Shown here piece by piece: positions 35,131 through 45,523 of a DNA stretch of 64,000 nucleotides (position 1 is the stretch's first letter; every line of letters starts with the position of its first letter). Both the position numbers and the translations under genes were made by a program. A model generated the notes under the pieces. That model was not told the origin of the DNA. It did not search any database and was given only the letters and a program-made list of their open reading frames with translations. This DNA comes from Caprimulgus europaeus (taxonomy: Eukaryota > Chordata > Aves > Caprimulgiformes > Caprimulgidae), in contig OU015551.1 of assembly GCA_907165065.1 (NCBI GenBank), positions 2,811,733-2,875,732 of the forward strand, given 5' to 3'.

Positions 35131-36160
35131 GGGTGGGGCCCGGAGGGGTGGGGGGAGGGGGGGGGGGGGCGGGATGTGGATGCGGGAGGTGGAGGGATGC
35201 GGGGAGTGGGGAGGCGGGATGCAGCGGCTGTGGGGAGGCGGGAGGGTGCGGGGGAGGTGGAAGCGTGGGGATGCGGGGGCGGGGGGGGGGGATAGCGTGG
35301 GGATGCAGGAAGATGGGGAGGATGGAGTGCGGGGGGGTGCGGTTGGGGTGTGGTACCCTGGGGATGCAGGGGGGGTACGGAGGGTGTGAGGGGATGTGGT
35401 ACTCTGGGGGTGTGGAGGGATGCGGGGGGGTGTGAGGGGATGTGGTTCCCTGGGGGAGCGGGGGTGTGCGGGGGGGGTGTAGACACGCAGGGGGTTAAGG
35501 AGCAATGGGGGTTTCGGGGGGGGGACACATCAGGGGGCTGTGGTACCTCGGCCATGGGGATGCCGGGGGGTGCAGGGGGTGCAGGGGGTGCAGGGGGATG
35601 TGCTGTCACGCTGGGGTGGGAGGGGGGGTGATGAGGGTCGCTGCAGGGGGCTGTGAGGATGCGGGGTGGGGCGGGGGGGAGGCTGCAGTGGGTGCTGTAC
35701 CACAGGAGGACTTTGGGGATGGGGGGAGGAAGGAGGGGGAGAGGGCAGGTGGCTGCAGGGACATGGGGCACTATGGGGGGTGGCCAGGGAGGTGGCAGTG
35801 CTATGGGGAGTGCAGGAGACAAGCGTGGCCTTGGCGGGGGGGGGGCAGGGGACACACAGGATCGGGGACACAGGGCAGTGGGGTGACAGGAGGGATTGTG
35901 GGGACATGGGTGGGGTGGGGGAATTGGGGGGGGGGGTTGTGCTTTGGGGATGCAGGGGAATTTTGGGGGGGGGGGGGGGGCACAAGGAGAGGTGCTGTGG
36001 AGGGGATGGTGGCTCTGAGGGAGGGTGCAGGGTGGCACGGTGACAGGGTGCCATGGGGAGGGGTGGCTGGGCACATCCCAGGGGTACCAGAGTATTTGTG
36101 GGACCAAAGCTGGGGGGGGCAGGGGGACATTGCTGCCAGGGGACAGAGCAGGAGGGGGTG
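35131..36160 (+). repeat. G-run-rich low-complexity tract
   Basis: More than 1 kb is dominated by runs of three to fourteen G on the + strand, with degenerate 'gggatgcggggg'-type motifs and a 10-bp 'gggtgcaggg' tandem at about 35572-35600. The complementary C-rich strand gives a long proline-rich open frame that I consider compositional. The sequence has many overlapping G-quadruplex patterns and lies immediately upstream of the minus-strand CpG-island promoter. Confidence 0.85.
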
Positions 36161-36525
36161 AGTGGCACCTCTGGGCAGCAGAGGGGTAAGGGGGAGAGGG
36201 GAAACAGCCAAGGGGACGTGGGGAAGGGGACCCAGAATGAAAGCAGAGCTGGGACAGGAGCGGGGGATCCAGGCACAGGCCCCACAGGATTTGTCAGGCT
36301 GGAGAAGGTCCCAGTGTGGGAGTTCCACCATCGCTGCTGGTGGTGCTCAGCACCGGCGCGCAGCCGGGAGCGTGGTTTGGTGTCATGGGTTGGCAGAGGT
36401 CCCCTGTCCTGCTGGGGCATCTCCAGGGGACTTGTGGGGCCAACCAAAGTCTGGGGAACTGTAGGGTTTGCACAGATGGACTGGGACTGGTTTGAAACCC
36501 TCCCAGACCAACACCTGGATGAAGC

Positions 36526-36706
36526 CACAACTGGCCCAGGTTGCCCAGAGAGGTGGTAGAAGCCCCATCCCTGGAACATTCACAGTCAGGCTTGATGAGG
36601 CTCTGAGCAACCTGATCTGGTTGAAGATGCCCCTGCTCACTGCAGGAGGTTGGACTAGATGGCCTTGAAAGGTCCCTTCAACCCAAACCATTCCATGACT
36701 CAATGC
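36526..36706 (+). mobile_element. CR1 LINE 3' fragment
   Basis: Sense CR1: 'aactggcccaggttgcccag', 'gccccatccctggaacattc', 'gagcaacctgatctggttga' and 'cccaaaccattccatgactc'. It is an uninterrupted reference for the split copy at 2015-2870. Confidence 0.92.
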
Positions 36707-37721
36707 ACTACAGCTCCCCAGGGTCGGTCCCTGCCCCAGGGTGGGCCCTGGGTGCTCGATGGAGGATGCTCTGGGCACTCAGCAGAGAGGGCACACTTGG
36801 TTTGGGGAAGACAGATGAGCCATGTCTTCCTCCTTCCCACTCTCACAGCTCTGAGAGCCATCAAAAGCACCAGCTCCTCATCCACCCTGCCTGGGTGCAG
36901 AGGATGGAGATGCAGCCCCAGGGTCTGCTTTGAAAACAGATGATCTCAGAGCAACGTGGTGGCATCTGTGTCACAGAGGGTAACAAAATCTGGTGATGCT
37001 GCAACCTGGTCTGGAGCCTGGGGCTGGCCCTGAAACCAGGAGTGACCATCATGTGTTCAACCCAAATCACACCCTATTCCCCTCCTCTGGTCCCTCTTGC
37101 ACCTCTCAGGCATTGCAGGAGCTGCAGAACCTTCAGGAGAAGGTACAAGGATGAGATATAAGTGGCAAACAGCAAAGGCAGGACCCTGCCTGAGCCACGG
37201 GGCTCCTCTCCCAGGTGTCCTCGAGGGCTGGCACCGGCCCCGTGCAAGCTCTGGAGCCATCTGAGATCAGTTCCCATCACACTTGCCAAGGCTGGGATGA
37301 GTCACAGCTCCTACAAAAATCACACCTCCCGCAGGTCCCGCTGGCTTTACCCAGTAAACACACTTCAGAGCGTGATGTCTCCAAGAGAAACCAGAGGAAC
37401 CATTGGTGCTGGGGTCTGGGGAGCCTTAACCTCTGCCCCCAACACTAGAAGGACCATTAAGGTTCCTGTCTTTTGGAAAACCCTCCCAAGCTCTTAAGGG
37501 ACTGCAGAGCTGAAGGGAGGTTCTTGCTGGCACAAGCTTTAGGACATGCTGGTGGCATTTTCCCCTCAAATCACAGAGGACAGCTGTCTGCAGCTCCTAA
37601 AACCCCACCAGCAGCACAGCAGAGCTCTCACCACACACATTCTCCCATCTTCTCTTTCATCCTGGCCTGGGGCTGTCAGGACCAGCTTCCCAGGAGAGAA
37701 GCTGCTGGGCTGCATCTGTCA

Positions 37722-38277
37722 AAGCAGAACTTGGGTCAGAAGTTCATTATAGACCTCTTATTAAATGGGAAGATCTTGAGTCAGAGGTTCATTATGGACT
37801 TCTTGTTAACTGGGAAGAGAAATCTGGGTCAGAATTTCATTATGGACTTATTAATTGGGAAGAGGAACCTGGGTTAGAAATTCATTATGGACTTATTAAT
37901 TGGGAAGAGAAATCTGGGTTAGAAGTTCATTATGGACATCTTGTTAATTGGGAAGAGGAACCTGGGTTAGAAGTTCATTATGGACTTTTATTAACTGGGA
38001 GGAAGAGAAACCTGGATCAGAATTTAATTATAGACTTACTAAATGGGAAGAACCCAAGTCAACAGTTCATGATCAACTGGGAAGAAGAACCTGGGTCAGA
38101 AGTTCATTATGGACATCTTATTAATTGGGAAGAAGAACCTGGATCAGAAGTTCATTATGGACATCTTATTAATTGGGAAGAGGAACCTGGGTTAGAAGTT
38201 CCTTATGGACTTATTATTAACTGGGAAGAAGAACCTGGATCAGAAGTTCATTATGGACATCTTCTTATTAATTAGGA
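37722..38277 (+). repeat. 45/48-bp minisatellite, about 12 copies
   Basis: Units are based on 'gaagaggaacctgggttaga', 'agttcattatggac' and 'atcttattaattgg'. Length varies (45, 47 or 48 bp, with one copy cut to ~34 bp near 38050), mainly in the 'atcttatta' segment. The later 48-bp units stay open as EEPGSEVHYGHLINW repeats, but the 47-bp and short units break the frame. Confidence 0.93.
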
Positions 38278-40289
38278 AGAAATTAAGCTGAGAAATTAAG
38301 AATTGAGCTGGAGACCTTTGCTTCCAGGCAGTGAGATGCCCAGAGAAGCTTTACAATGGTGCTCCTCCCATTGCACAGAAAAAAATCCATATATTGGCTT
38401 CAAATTTTCAGTTTTTGCTCTGGGAACAGCCCGAGTCATCACACACCCGAGGAGGCCGAGAGCATCTCAGAGAGGGGAGGAAAAAAATGATCAAATAAAG
38501 TGGAAAAGTGTTGCTGTGCACAGCTTTGGTGTCTCTATGGTTACAGGAGATGGTGTCAGAGGATGGAAGATGTTACCGGGGAAATCAGACGTGATGGTGT
38601 CAATAGCGACGGTGGGAGCTCATCCTCCATCAGGGCAGGGTTTGGATGCTCAGTGCAGCCCCACACAGCAAAATCCAGGGGGTTCAAAAGAAATCTCAGT
38701 CAGTTTGGGAGAAGAAATGATCATCCATGGAGAGAGCGAGGTGGGCCTGGCAGGGAAAGCCGAGTGCCACCGCTGCCGCGAGCGCTTGGCACCCGTCCCA
38801 AGGACATGGCAGTGTGTGGTGAAGAACCACTCCTGCCTGGGTGGCTCCAGACCTCACCACCACTCCATCATCAGGATGTTCAAGTGAAGCATCATGGCCT
38901 TTCCAAAAGCAGCCATGTCTGGGAGAAAGGATTCTCCCCACATCTTGGGTACTTTAAGGAAATGCTCCCATTAATTTTCTGCTGTATTTGTGGTTTTTTT
39001 TAAAAAAAGTGATATTTTTGGATGTTCTTCTTCTTCTCTTTCAAAACATCTGTAAATCCCATCCAACAGGTCCAGTTTCCAATTAGCAGGGTTGCAGCAG
39101 CAGAGTGAAAAAAATGAATGAGAAACCTTTTTAGGAAGGACACCAGGGGCAAGAGGAGATGGAGATCAGGGACCAAATAAAAAGCCACGATTGAGATTCA
39201 ATAAATAAGGTTCAGAGTCAATAAATTCATCTCTTGATCTGTAGCCATTTCACTACTAAAGGGTGTTTTGAAACACCAACAGTCTAAAAAAACCCCATGA
39301 GACTATGATGGCTTCCAAGGGGTGACCACAGATCTGCTGGGTCCTGCTTCTCCATGGGATTTTTTGTTCTTCCTCAAGTCTTTTCCAACTCTTCTCTCTG
39401 CTCCTAGGACATCCTGAAGAGTTTTCCCAGAAGTATCCACAAGCTTTTTGTGTCTCACTGCTGACAGATACCGGCTGTGACATGTTCAGCCACATGTTCT
39501 AACCCGCTTTGGCACGTGGTGTTCAGGATGCTTTTGATTTTGGGGGCATCTGCCTCCAGCTACTTGAACGTGGATGTGATATTTGGAAGCTCTGAACATT
39601 TTCCCTCTAGAAAATAAATTGCTGATGGCATCTGCAGCTGCTGCCCAGATCAGAATTCAGAGCTGACAGTTGGAGTGTGGCTCTTTTTTTTAATGCTGTT
39701 CCATGTCTCGGTTGTGTTCCCGGCTGATGCCACAACAGAGTCACAGCGGTGGCTCCACAGTTGAAGAGCTTCCACGTTTAACATGTGTCCCTTCCAAAAA
39801 ACCTCCTTGTGTGCTGGGAAAAACCTCCTTGTGTGCTGGGAAAAACCTCCTGGTGTGCTGGGAACAACCTCCTCCTGTGCTGGGAACCTTCTCCCTGCCC
39901 TCAGGAAGCTCAACCACGTGTAGGTCCGATGCCATCCCACCTCAAGGTGTTCCCCCACGCTGATGCTTCATTTCAGAAAGAACCTTTCCAAGTGATATTT
40001 CCTCAGGGGAAAGTGTTTTTAAAGCATTTGTCTTAAAGAAGCTTTTTTGGGGTTTTGGGTTTGGTTTTGGTTTGGTTTTGGTTTTAAATGTGGGGGTATA
40101 GTCACAGTCAGAGGGATCTGCACATTGCTCAGTAACTCATTTCTCCAACGAGCTGGGCTAAACCTGCTGCTGTTCTCTTCAGGAGCACCCAGGGAGAACT
40201 TGCAGCACTTTGAGCTGATTTAATAAAGGAGAAGAATCATTCTGGAGTCATTCACCCAAAAATGAACCCACCTCAGAGGCTTTGGCAGA
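38278..40289. other. no gene recognised
   Basis: It contains the 22-bp repeat at 39799-39888. A + strand frame at 38303-38887 contains the cysteine-bearing piece AECHRCRERLAPVP, but has no splice or homology support. A TGGTTTT-rich run is at 40049-40085. Confidence 0.45.
39799..39888 (+). repeat. 22-bp tandem repeat, four copies
   Basis: Four units of 'aacctccttgtgtgctggga', with 'ttg' changing to 'tgg', then 'ctg'. Confidence 0.9.
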
Positions 40290-40475
40290 GCATAGAACCC
40301 CAGACTGGTTTGGGTTGGGAGGGATCTTAAAGCTCATCCAGTCCCAACCCCCCTGCCAGCAGCAGGGACACCTTCCACTAGACCAGGTTGCTCAAAGCCT
40401 CATCCCACCTGGCCGAGAACACTTCCAGGGAGGAGCAGCCACAGCTGCTCTGGACAACCTGTTGCCCAAATGATG
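40290..40475 (-). mobile_element. CR1 LINE 3' fragment
   Basis: Antisense CR1 of the 10115-10355 subfamily: 'cagactggtttgggttggga', 'cagcagcagggacaccttcc', 'cttccagggaggagcagcca'. Confidence 0.93.
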
Positions 40476-41034
40476 AGACATCACACAACACTTCTGCCCA
40501 TGGAGCTGTACCTGGGCCAGGCAGGTATGTTCCTGAGATGAAAAACATCTCATCCAATAAAAACCCTTCCCCCTCTAACGAGCTGTTCTAAAAGGAGGTT
40601 GATGCATTGGTCTTGGCACGGTGCTTTCCTCGTTGCTGTCACTTGGCACTGAACACTTTGGTTGCTAAAGTCTGGAAAGAAACAATCCTGTGCCAGAAAG
40701 TCCAGGGAGGACAATTTCATCTGGCAGCATGGGCTGCATCCCTAATAGATGTCATTTGGTGGAGGAACAGAGGACCAAAGTACACCGAGGGAGTCACCAG
40801 GGACACGTTCAAGAGCTGTCCTGATCATCACATTTCATCAAAATCGAGCATCAAACTTGGAAATGGCTGAACAAAATGTTCAGTGAGAAGGTGTTTGGTC
40901 TGCAGATACACTGCCTAAAGTCAAACACAACAGGATCAGCGGGGCCAAGCCCTGAGCACCTGGAGATGAGAGCATGGGAAGGTCTGAGATGGCAACCTGT
41001 CCCATTTTCCCTCAGGACCACCCCTATGGGTTGA

Positions 41035-41195
41035 CAGTGTCATGGTGCTTGATGTCAGAAGGGACAATGGATCATTCAGTCTGACCTCCCATGTGATGTG
41101 GGCCAGGTACCTACTTATCTCATGATGGGACATCTGTGGCCAAAAGCCATCTAATCCAGGCCTGAAGACCTCTTTAGTAGGAGGTACCACCATTA
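41035..41195 (-). mobile_element. possible old CR1/L3-like fragment
   Basis: 'gatcattcagtctgacctcc' followed by 'catgtgatgtgggccaggta' resembles the antisense 3' region of old amniote CR1/L3 elements. Divergence is high and the call is tentative. Confidence 0.4.
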
Positions 41196-42064
41196 CCCAA
41201 GGACTTTGTCCCTGAATTTAATGAGACCATTTGTAGAATCTGTAGGCAGGAGAGACAGGAGCAGGCAAGGGACACCCCAGCTCCCCAGGCAGTGAACCCT
41301 GGGGGACAGCCAGGACAGCTGGCACGGTGCCCTCGGTTGGATCCAGCACTGCTCGTGGTCTGCAGGGACAGTGCAGTGCTTGCTGTGGAACAGGAGCAAT
41401 TCCACGACCACAAGGCCACCTTGGCACACTGTGCTCTACAGAGTGACCACAGCTTTCCAAGAAGGAGATGCTTCCCCACTTGTTGGCAAAAAGTAGCTCC
41501 TGGCCAGAGGAGTGTTGGGTCCTCTGACACCATCTCTGATCTCCAAAGCCTCCTGAGGAGCAGAGAGGTTCATGTCACAGCCACTGCACACAGTGATCCC
41601 ACTCATAACAGATGTGGCCACTGGGTCCTCCTCACCTAGTGGCCAAGGCCATGGAGAATAGCCAAAAATCCTTCCCAGGGCTCTCCAGGAAGGCAGTGGA
41701 CAGGGGGTGATGGACATCCAGGTGGGCAGTGCCTGACACCAGCCCCTAAGTTGTATAACAGCTCCTACAAGAAGAAGGTGCGTGGGGAGCCCGGGCAGGT
41801 CCCCATTAAGCTGTCAGGAGCTCATGTCCTCTACGGCCAACCCACTTCAGGTCACACCAAGACCCCCAACAGCAGATGCTTTCCTGCACCCTGGAGGGAT
41901 GAGGGGAGGGAAGGAGGACCATGGGGTCCCAGGCCAGATGGGACCCATGAGGGACCCCAAGTTCTATTCCAACTGTGTCTGTGTGAGGTGGACCTACCTC
42001 CTCCTGAGGTCCTCAGGGAAGGATACAGATTGCTTTTTCCCCAGCTGAGAGTATTGATCGTGGT

Positions 42065-42202
42065 CAGGCCGGCGGCTCAGAGCTCGCTAATGAATTGTAA
42101 TTGGAGAGAAGCTCCACTGTGACATGTTTGATTTTATTGATGTCAGGATTTGCCATGCATTAAACCAGGGGCTCATTAAATTAGCGAGGCAGACAGCTCC
42201 CG
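42065..42202. promoter_or_regulatory. candidate conserved non-coding element
   Basis: An AT-rich island in GC-rich surroundings with 'gctaatgaattgtaattgga', 'gattttattgatgtca' and 'gctcattaaattagcgag'. Several homeodomain-type TAAT cores are clustered. Conservation is inferred from texture only. Confidence 0.3.
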
Positions 42203-42409
42203 CCAAGATGGCCTGAGCTGGGCAGACATCAGCTGGGGACTGGCAGCAGCAGACCTAGCAGGGACGTGGTCCTCCTTCTCCTCCTTCTTCTCTGCTCCCC
42301 CCAAGATGGCCTGAGCTGAGCAGGCATCAGCTGGGGACTGGCAGCAGCAGACCTAGCACAGACGTGGTCCTCCTTCTCCTCCTTCTCCTCCTTCTTCTCT
42401 GCTCCCCCC
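42203..42409 (+). repeat. ~100-bp tandem duplication
   Basis: Copy 1 (42203-42300) and copy 2 (42301-42409) both start 'ccaagatggcctgagctg' and end in 'ttcttctctgctcccc'. Copy 2 has an extra 'cttctcctc'-type unit in its CTC-rich part. Confidence 0.93.
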
Positions 42410-43407
42410 AGTGTAGACAAGAGGTCTACTGGCATGGACAACACCTCCATGCAGCCTTGAGCTCTCTGGTTGCCCCACATATTCCTCACTCCCAATCCCT
42501 TCCCCAAGGGTTTTGTCCTCCCAAGACAGCCCCTTCTTGCCTCGAGGGTGAGCACGTAGCAGGGCACCAGGGTTGGGTGTTGTCTGACCTGCCCAAGCCA
42601 TCTTCCATGGCTCACCACAGAGGATCCATCCTGCCCCTCCTTCACCTCACGTCTGCTGGCAGCCACAGTGCCCTCTGGCCTCCAGACAGTCTCCAGGTCC
42701 AGACAGGACCTGAATTTATAATCTTCTGAAAGGCAAACAGAGCACAGAGAAGATCTCTCCCTCTCCAGCCTGCTGCCTCCTCACGTTGGTCACTTCCATG
42801 CAGGCTTCCCAGGCCAGCCTTCCCTTGCTCCAGAAAGTTCCCCCATCCCATCCCACTCTCTGCTCCCTTCTCCATTTCTTTGCCCATGTTGCTGGAGCCT
42901 GACCCTCTCCCTCCTCCACAAAGCCCTGTTTGCCTTCAGAGGGTGTGAGTAGGAACTCAAATGCCTCTTCCTGAAGCAGATGTCTGTGTGATGCAGTGAC
43001 GTGTGGGACAGGGGTATGGGGTACCTGGGAGCACGTTCCCCCCTGTGGATGAGCCCAGCCTTCACAGGCAAGGACAGCAACCCAGCTCCTTGCCTCTTGC
43101 CTCCCTGCTGGGACCCCCAGCATCTCCTGGCAGAACTTCCATCCCCAGTTCTGGCACTGCCCACCAGCCCCACGGTGTTTCCTACAGATAAAGCTGTGCA
43201 GTGTCCGACTTCTGCTCAGGAGCTGCTGGAAAAGGGTCATTTTCTGACTCTTTAGGATTTCCACAGTGCAGGGAATGGGTTTCCCTTTTCTAGGGATGTG
43301 ACAGAGTGGAGTTGTTCAGTGGGTGGTGGGACAGAGGACACACTGTCCTGCCTATAGAATACTTGTAGACCCCTGAGCCAAACTCCATTCTTAGGAAAGC
43401 CTGAGAG

Positions 43408-43660
43408 AAAGAAGAGAAGAGAAGAGAAGAGAAGAGAAGAGAAGAGAAGAGAAGAGAAGAGAAGAGAAGAGAAGAGAAGAGAAGAGAAGAGAAGAGAAGA
43501 GAAGAGAAGAGAAGAGAAGAGAAGAGAAGAGAAGAGAAGAGAAGAGAAGAGAAGAGAAGAGAAGAGAAGAGAAGAGAAGAGAGAGAAGAGAAGAGAAGGG
43601 AAGAAGAAAGAAAGAAGAAAGGAAGTAAGAAAAAGAAAGAGAAGAGAGGAGGAAGAGAAG
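43408..43660 (+). repeat. purine pentamer array (GAAGA)n with degenerate tail
   Basis: About 34 GAAGA units to about 43580, then an irregular all-purine-rich tail to about 43660. It uses the same motif as the array at 7981-8148. Confidence 0.96.
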
Positions 43661-44959
43661 AACCAAAAGCATGGGTGAGCATGGACCAAGAGTACACAGA
43701 CCAGGAGAACCTTCCAGTTAAGCAAACAGGGACCTGATCCTGCTCTAACAGCTGAAAATGCAGAGCATGGTTAGGACAGTTCAATGGAGCAGGACAAAGC
43801 CATGCCTTGGGTCAGCTTGCTGGTCTAGACTGTGCTGGGACACGCCTCTCCAGTGCCATCCCAGTACCACGAGCTGGGCTGTTGACAGAGATTTGCTGGT
43901 CTCCAAAGGACCAGATGGAGAGAGATCTGGTTCTGTCTCCTCTCCCAAGGGTGTGTGACATTAACCACAGACTCCAAAGAGACCACCAGCCATCATCAGA
44001 AACCAGCACAAGTACATGGAGATGCCACCTGAAACGCTGCTGCAGGTCAAGGTCTCCAAGACCGCAGCTGCTAAAGAGAAAAAATTCAAATGAGGATTTT
44101 GTCTCTGGGCACAGCAAAATGGACAAGAGCGAGGGTCACGAGATAGATTTTCTATCAAGGTCTGCTAATTAATTAACGTCAACATGAATCAAATCCTTAA
44201 ATTGGGGCATGAAATACGCTCAGTAGAAGATGAGGTGGTGGAAAAACAAGGTGGTTATTCCTGGTATTTGCTCTAGGAAGCGAGAACATCAGAGTAAAAC
44301 ACTTGATTTGAGATGACTTGAAGAATCCCACCCTCAAGGCAACGTTGTCTTGCAGACCAAGAAACCTCCAAACTGAGGGGGGGGAACAACAAATAGATAA
44401 AGATGAGGGAAAACACAGATTTAAGCAGAGAAGGAAGGATGATGCTGTGTAAAGCTGAACCAGACAAACCTGGTGGGACAGTAGAAGGTCTTGGATCAGA
44501 ATGACAAAAGCAAGGCTTGAAGAAGAAATCAACACAAAACTCTGATGGCAAATGGGATAACGTGAGTGCATCAAGAGGAGAAGCAACCTGGATGGAAGCA
44601 ACATCTTCTCTTTTTACCAGTCTGGGTAGATGATTTCTGAGGAGCATGGGTTGAGAGTGGATTTCTGGCTGATGTTGTGAACAGATGGTTCACATGAAGA
44701 AATAAATCAGAGGAGGGTGCAATGTACCTGTGGAATACGCCAAGAGGGGCGGCAGCAGCAGGACCTCAGCAGATTTATGAGTTGGAATGGGTGGAGAGAT
44801 GTCTGCCTTCAGGGATAATTATACTGAATAAAAATGGAATAATTCTTCCCAAATTAGACCAATTCTTCTCGTTAGATCTGGTGCTTGAGTTAATGGTTCT
44901 CTGAAGTTAGGAAAAAAAAAACTTAGAAAAAAAATACAGTGGCATGGAAATCATCCAAG

Positions 44960-45142
44960 GAGACCTTAACCAGGGAGGTGCTGATGGCCCCAAGCCTGAC
45001 AAGATCCCAGCAGCATTTGGCCAAGGCCCTCAGGGACATGGTGTGAATGTTGGGATTGCCCTGTGCAGGGACAGGAGTTGGACTCCATCATCCTGGTGGG
45101 TCCAGCTCACCACATTTGATGATTCTATGACTCTACAACCCC
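44960..45142 (+). mobile_element. CR1 LINE 3' fragment
   Basis: Sense CR1: 'gggaggtgctgatggcccca', 'ggccaaggccctcagggaca', 'ggttggactccatcatcctg'-type sequence and a 'gatgattctatgactcta' tail. It is nearly identical to part of 50630-50852. Confidence 0.88.
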
Positions 45143-45414
45143 ACACTCACTGGAAATATGAAGCCACCCCACCGAGGGACCACTTTGAGGTGCTCCCCAC
45201 TCTTGATCTCAGCAGGAGAAGAGCTCTCCATGCCTCAAGCTCTACTGCCAAGCAGCAAACTCAGGAATTCCCTTCTCTTTTGGAGAGCTGTGTGACCAAC
45301 GACCTGCGGTGGCTGTTGCTGCGCACGGGGCCGTGAATCCCCACGCGGCGTTTCGGAGCCCGGCAAATTCCCTGCTGCAGATTGCTCACGATTCGCCATC
45401 ATCCGTGTCAGTAA

Positions 45415-45523
45415 CCATAGAATCCCAGAGTGCTTTGGGCTGGAAGGGACCTTAAAGATCATCCAGCTCCAACCCCCCTGCCACTAGACCAGGTTGCTCA
45501 CAGCCTCATCCAGCCTGGCCTCA
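45415..45523 (-). mobile_element. CR1 LINE 3' fragment with internal deletion
   Basis: Antisense CR1: 'atagaatcccagagtgcttt', 'ggaagggaccttaaagatca', 'ccccctgccactagaccagg'. The 'gcagcagggacaccttcc' segment present in sibling copies is missing. Confidence 0.9.

Noticed and set aside
34647..36107. 486-residue proline-rich minus-strand frame
   Set aside because: It spans the G-run tract, overlaps similarly long frames on both strands, has no domain, and ignores the splice donor and CpG-island structure. It is a compositional artefact.
38303..38887. 194-residue + strand frame with AECHRCRER
   Set aside because: The single CxxC-like piece is not a zinc-binding domain, and no exon boundaries or conservation can be shown.
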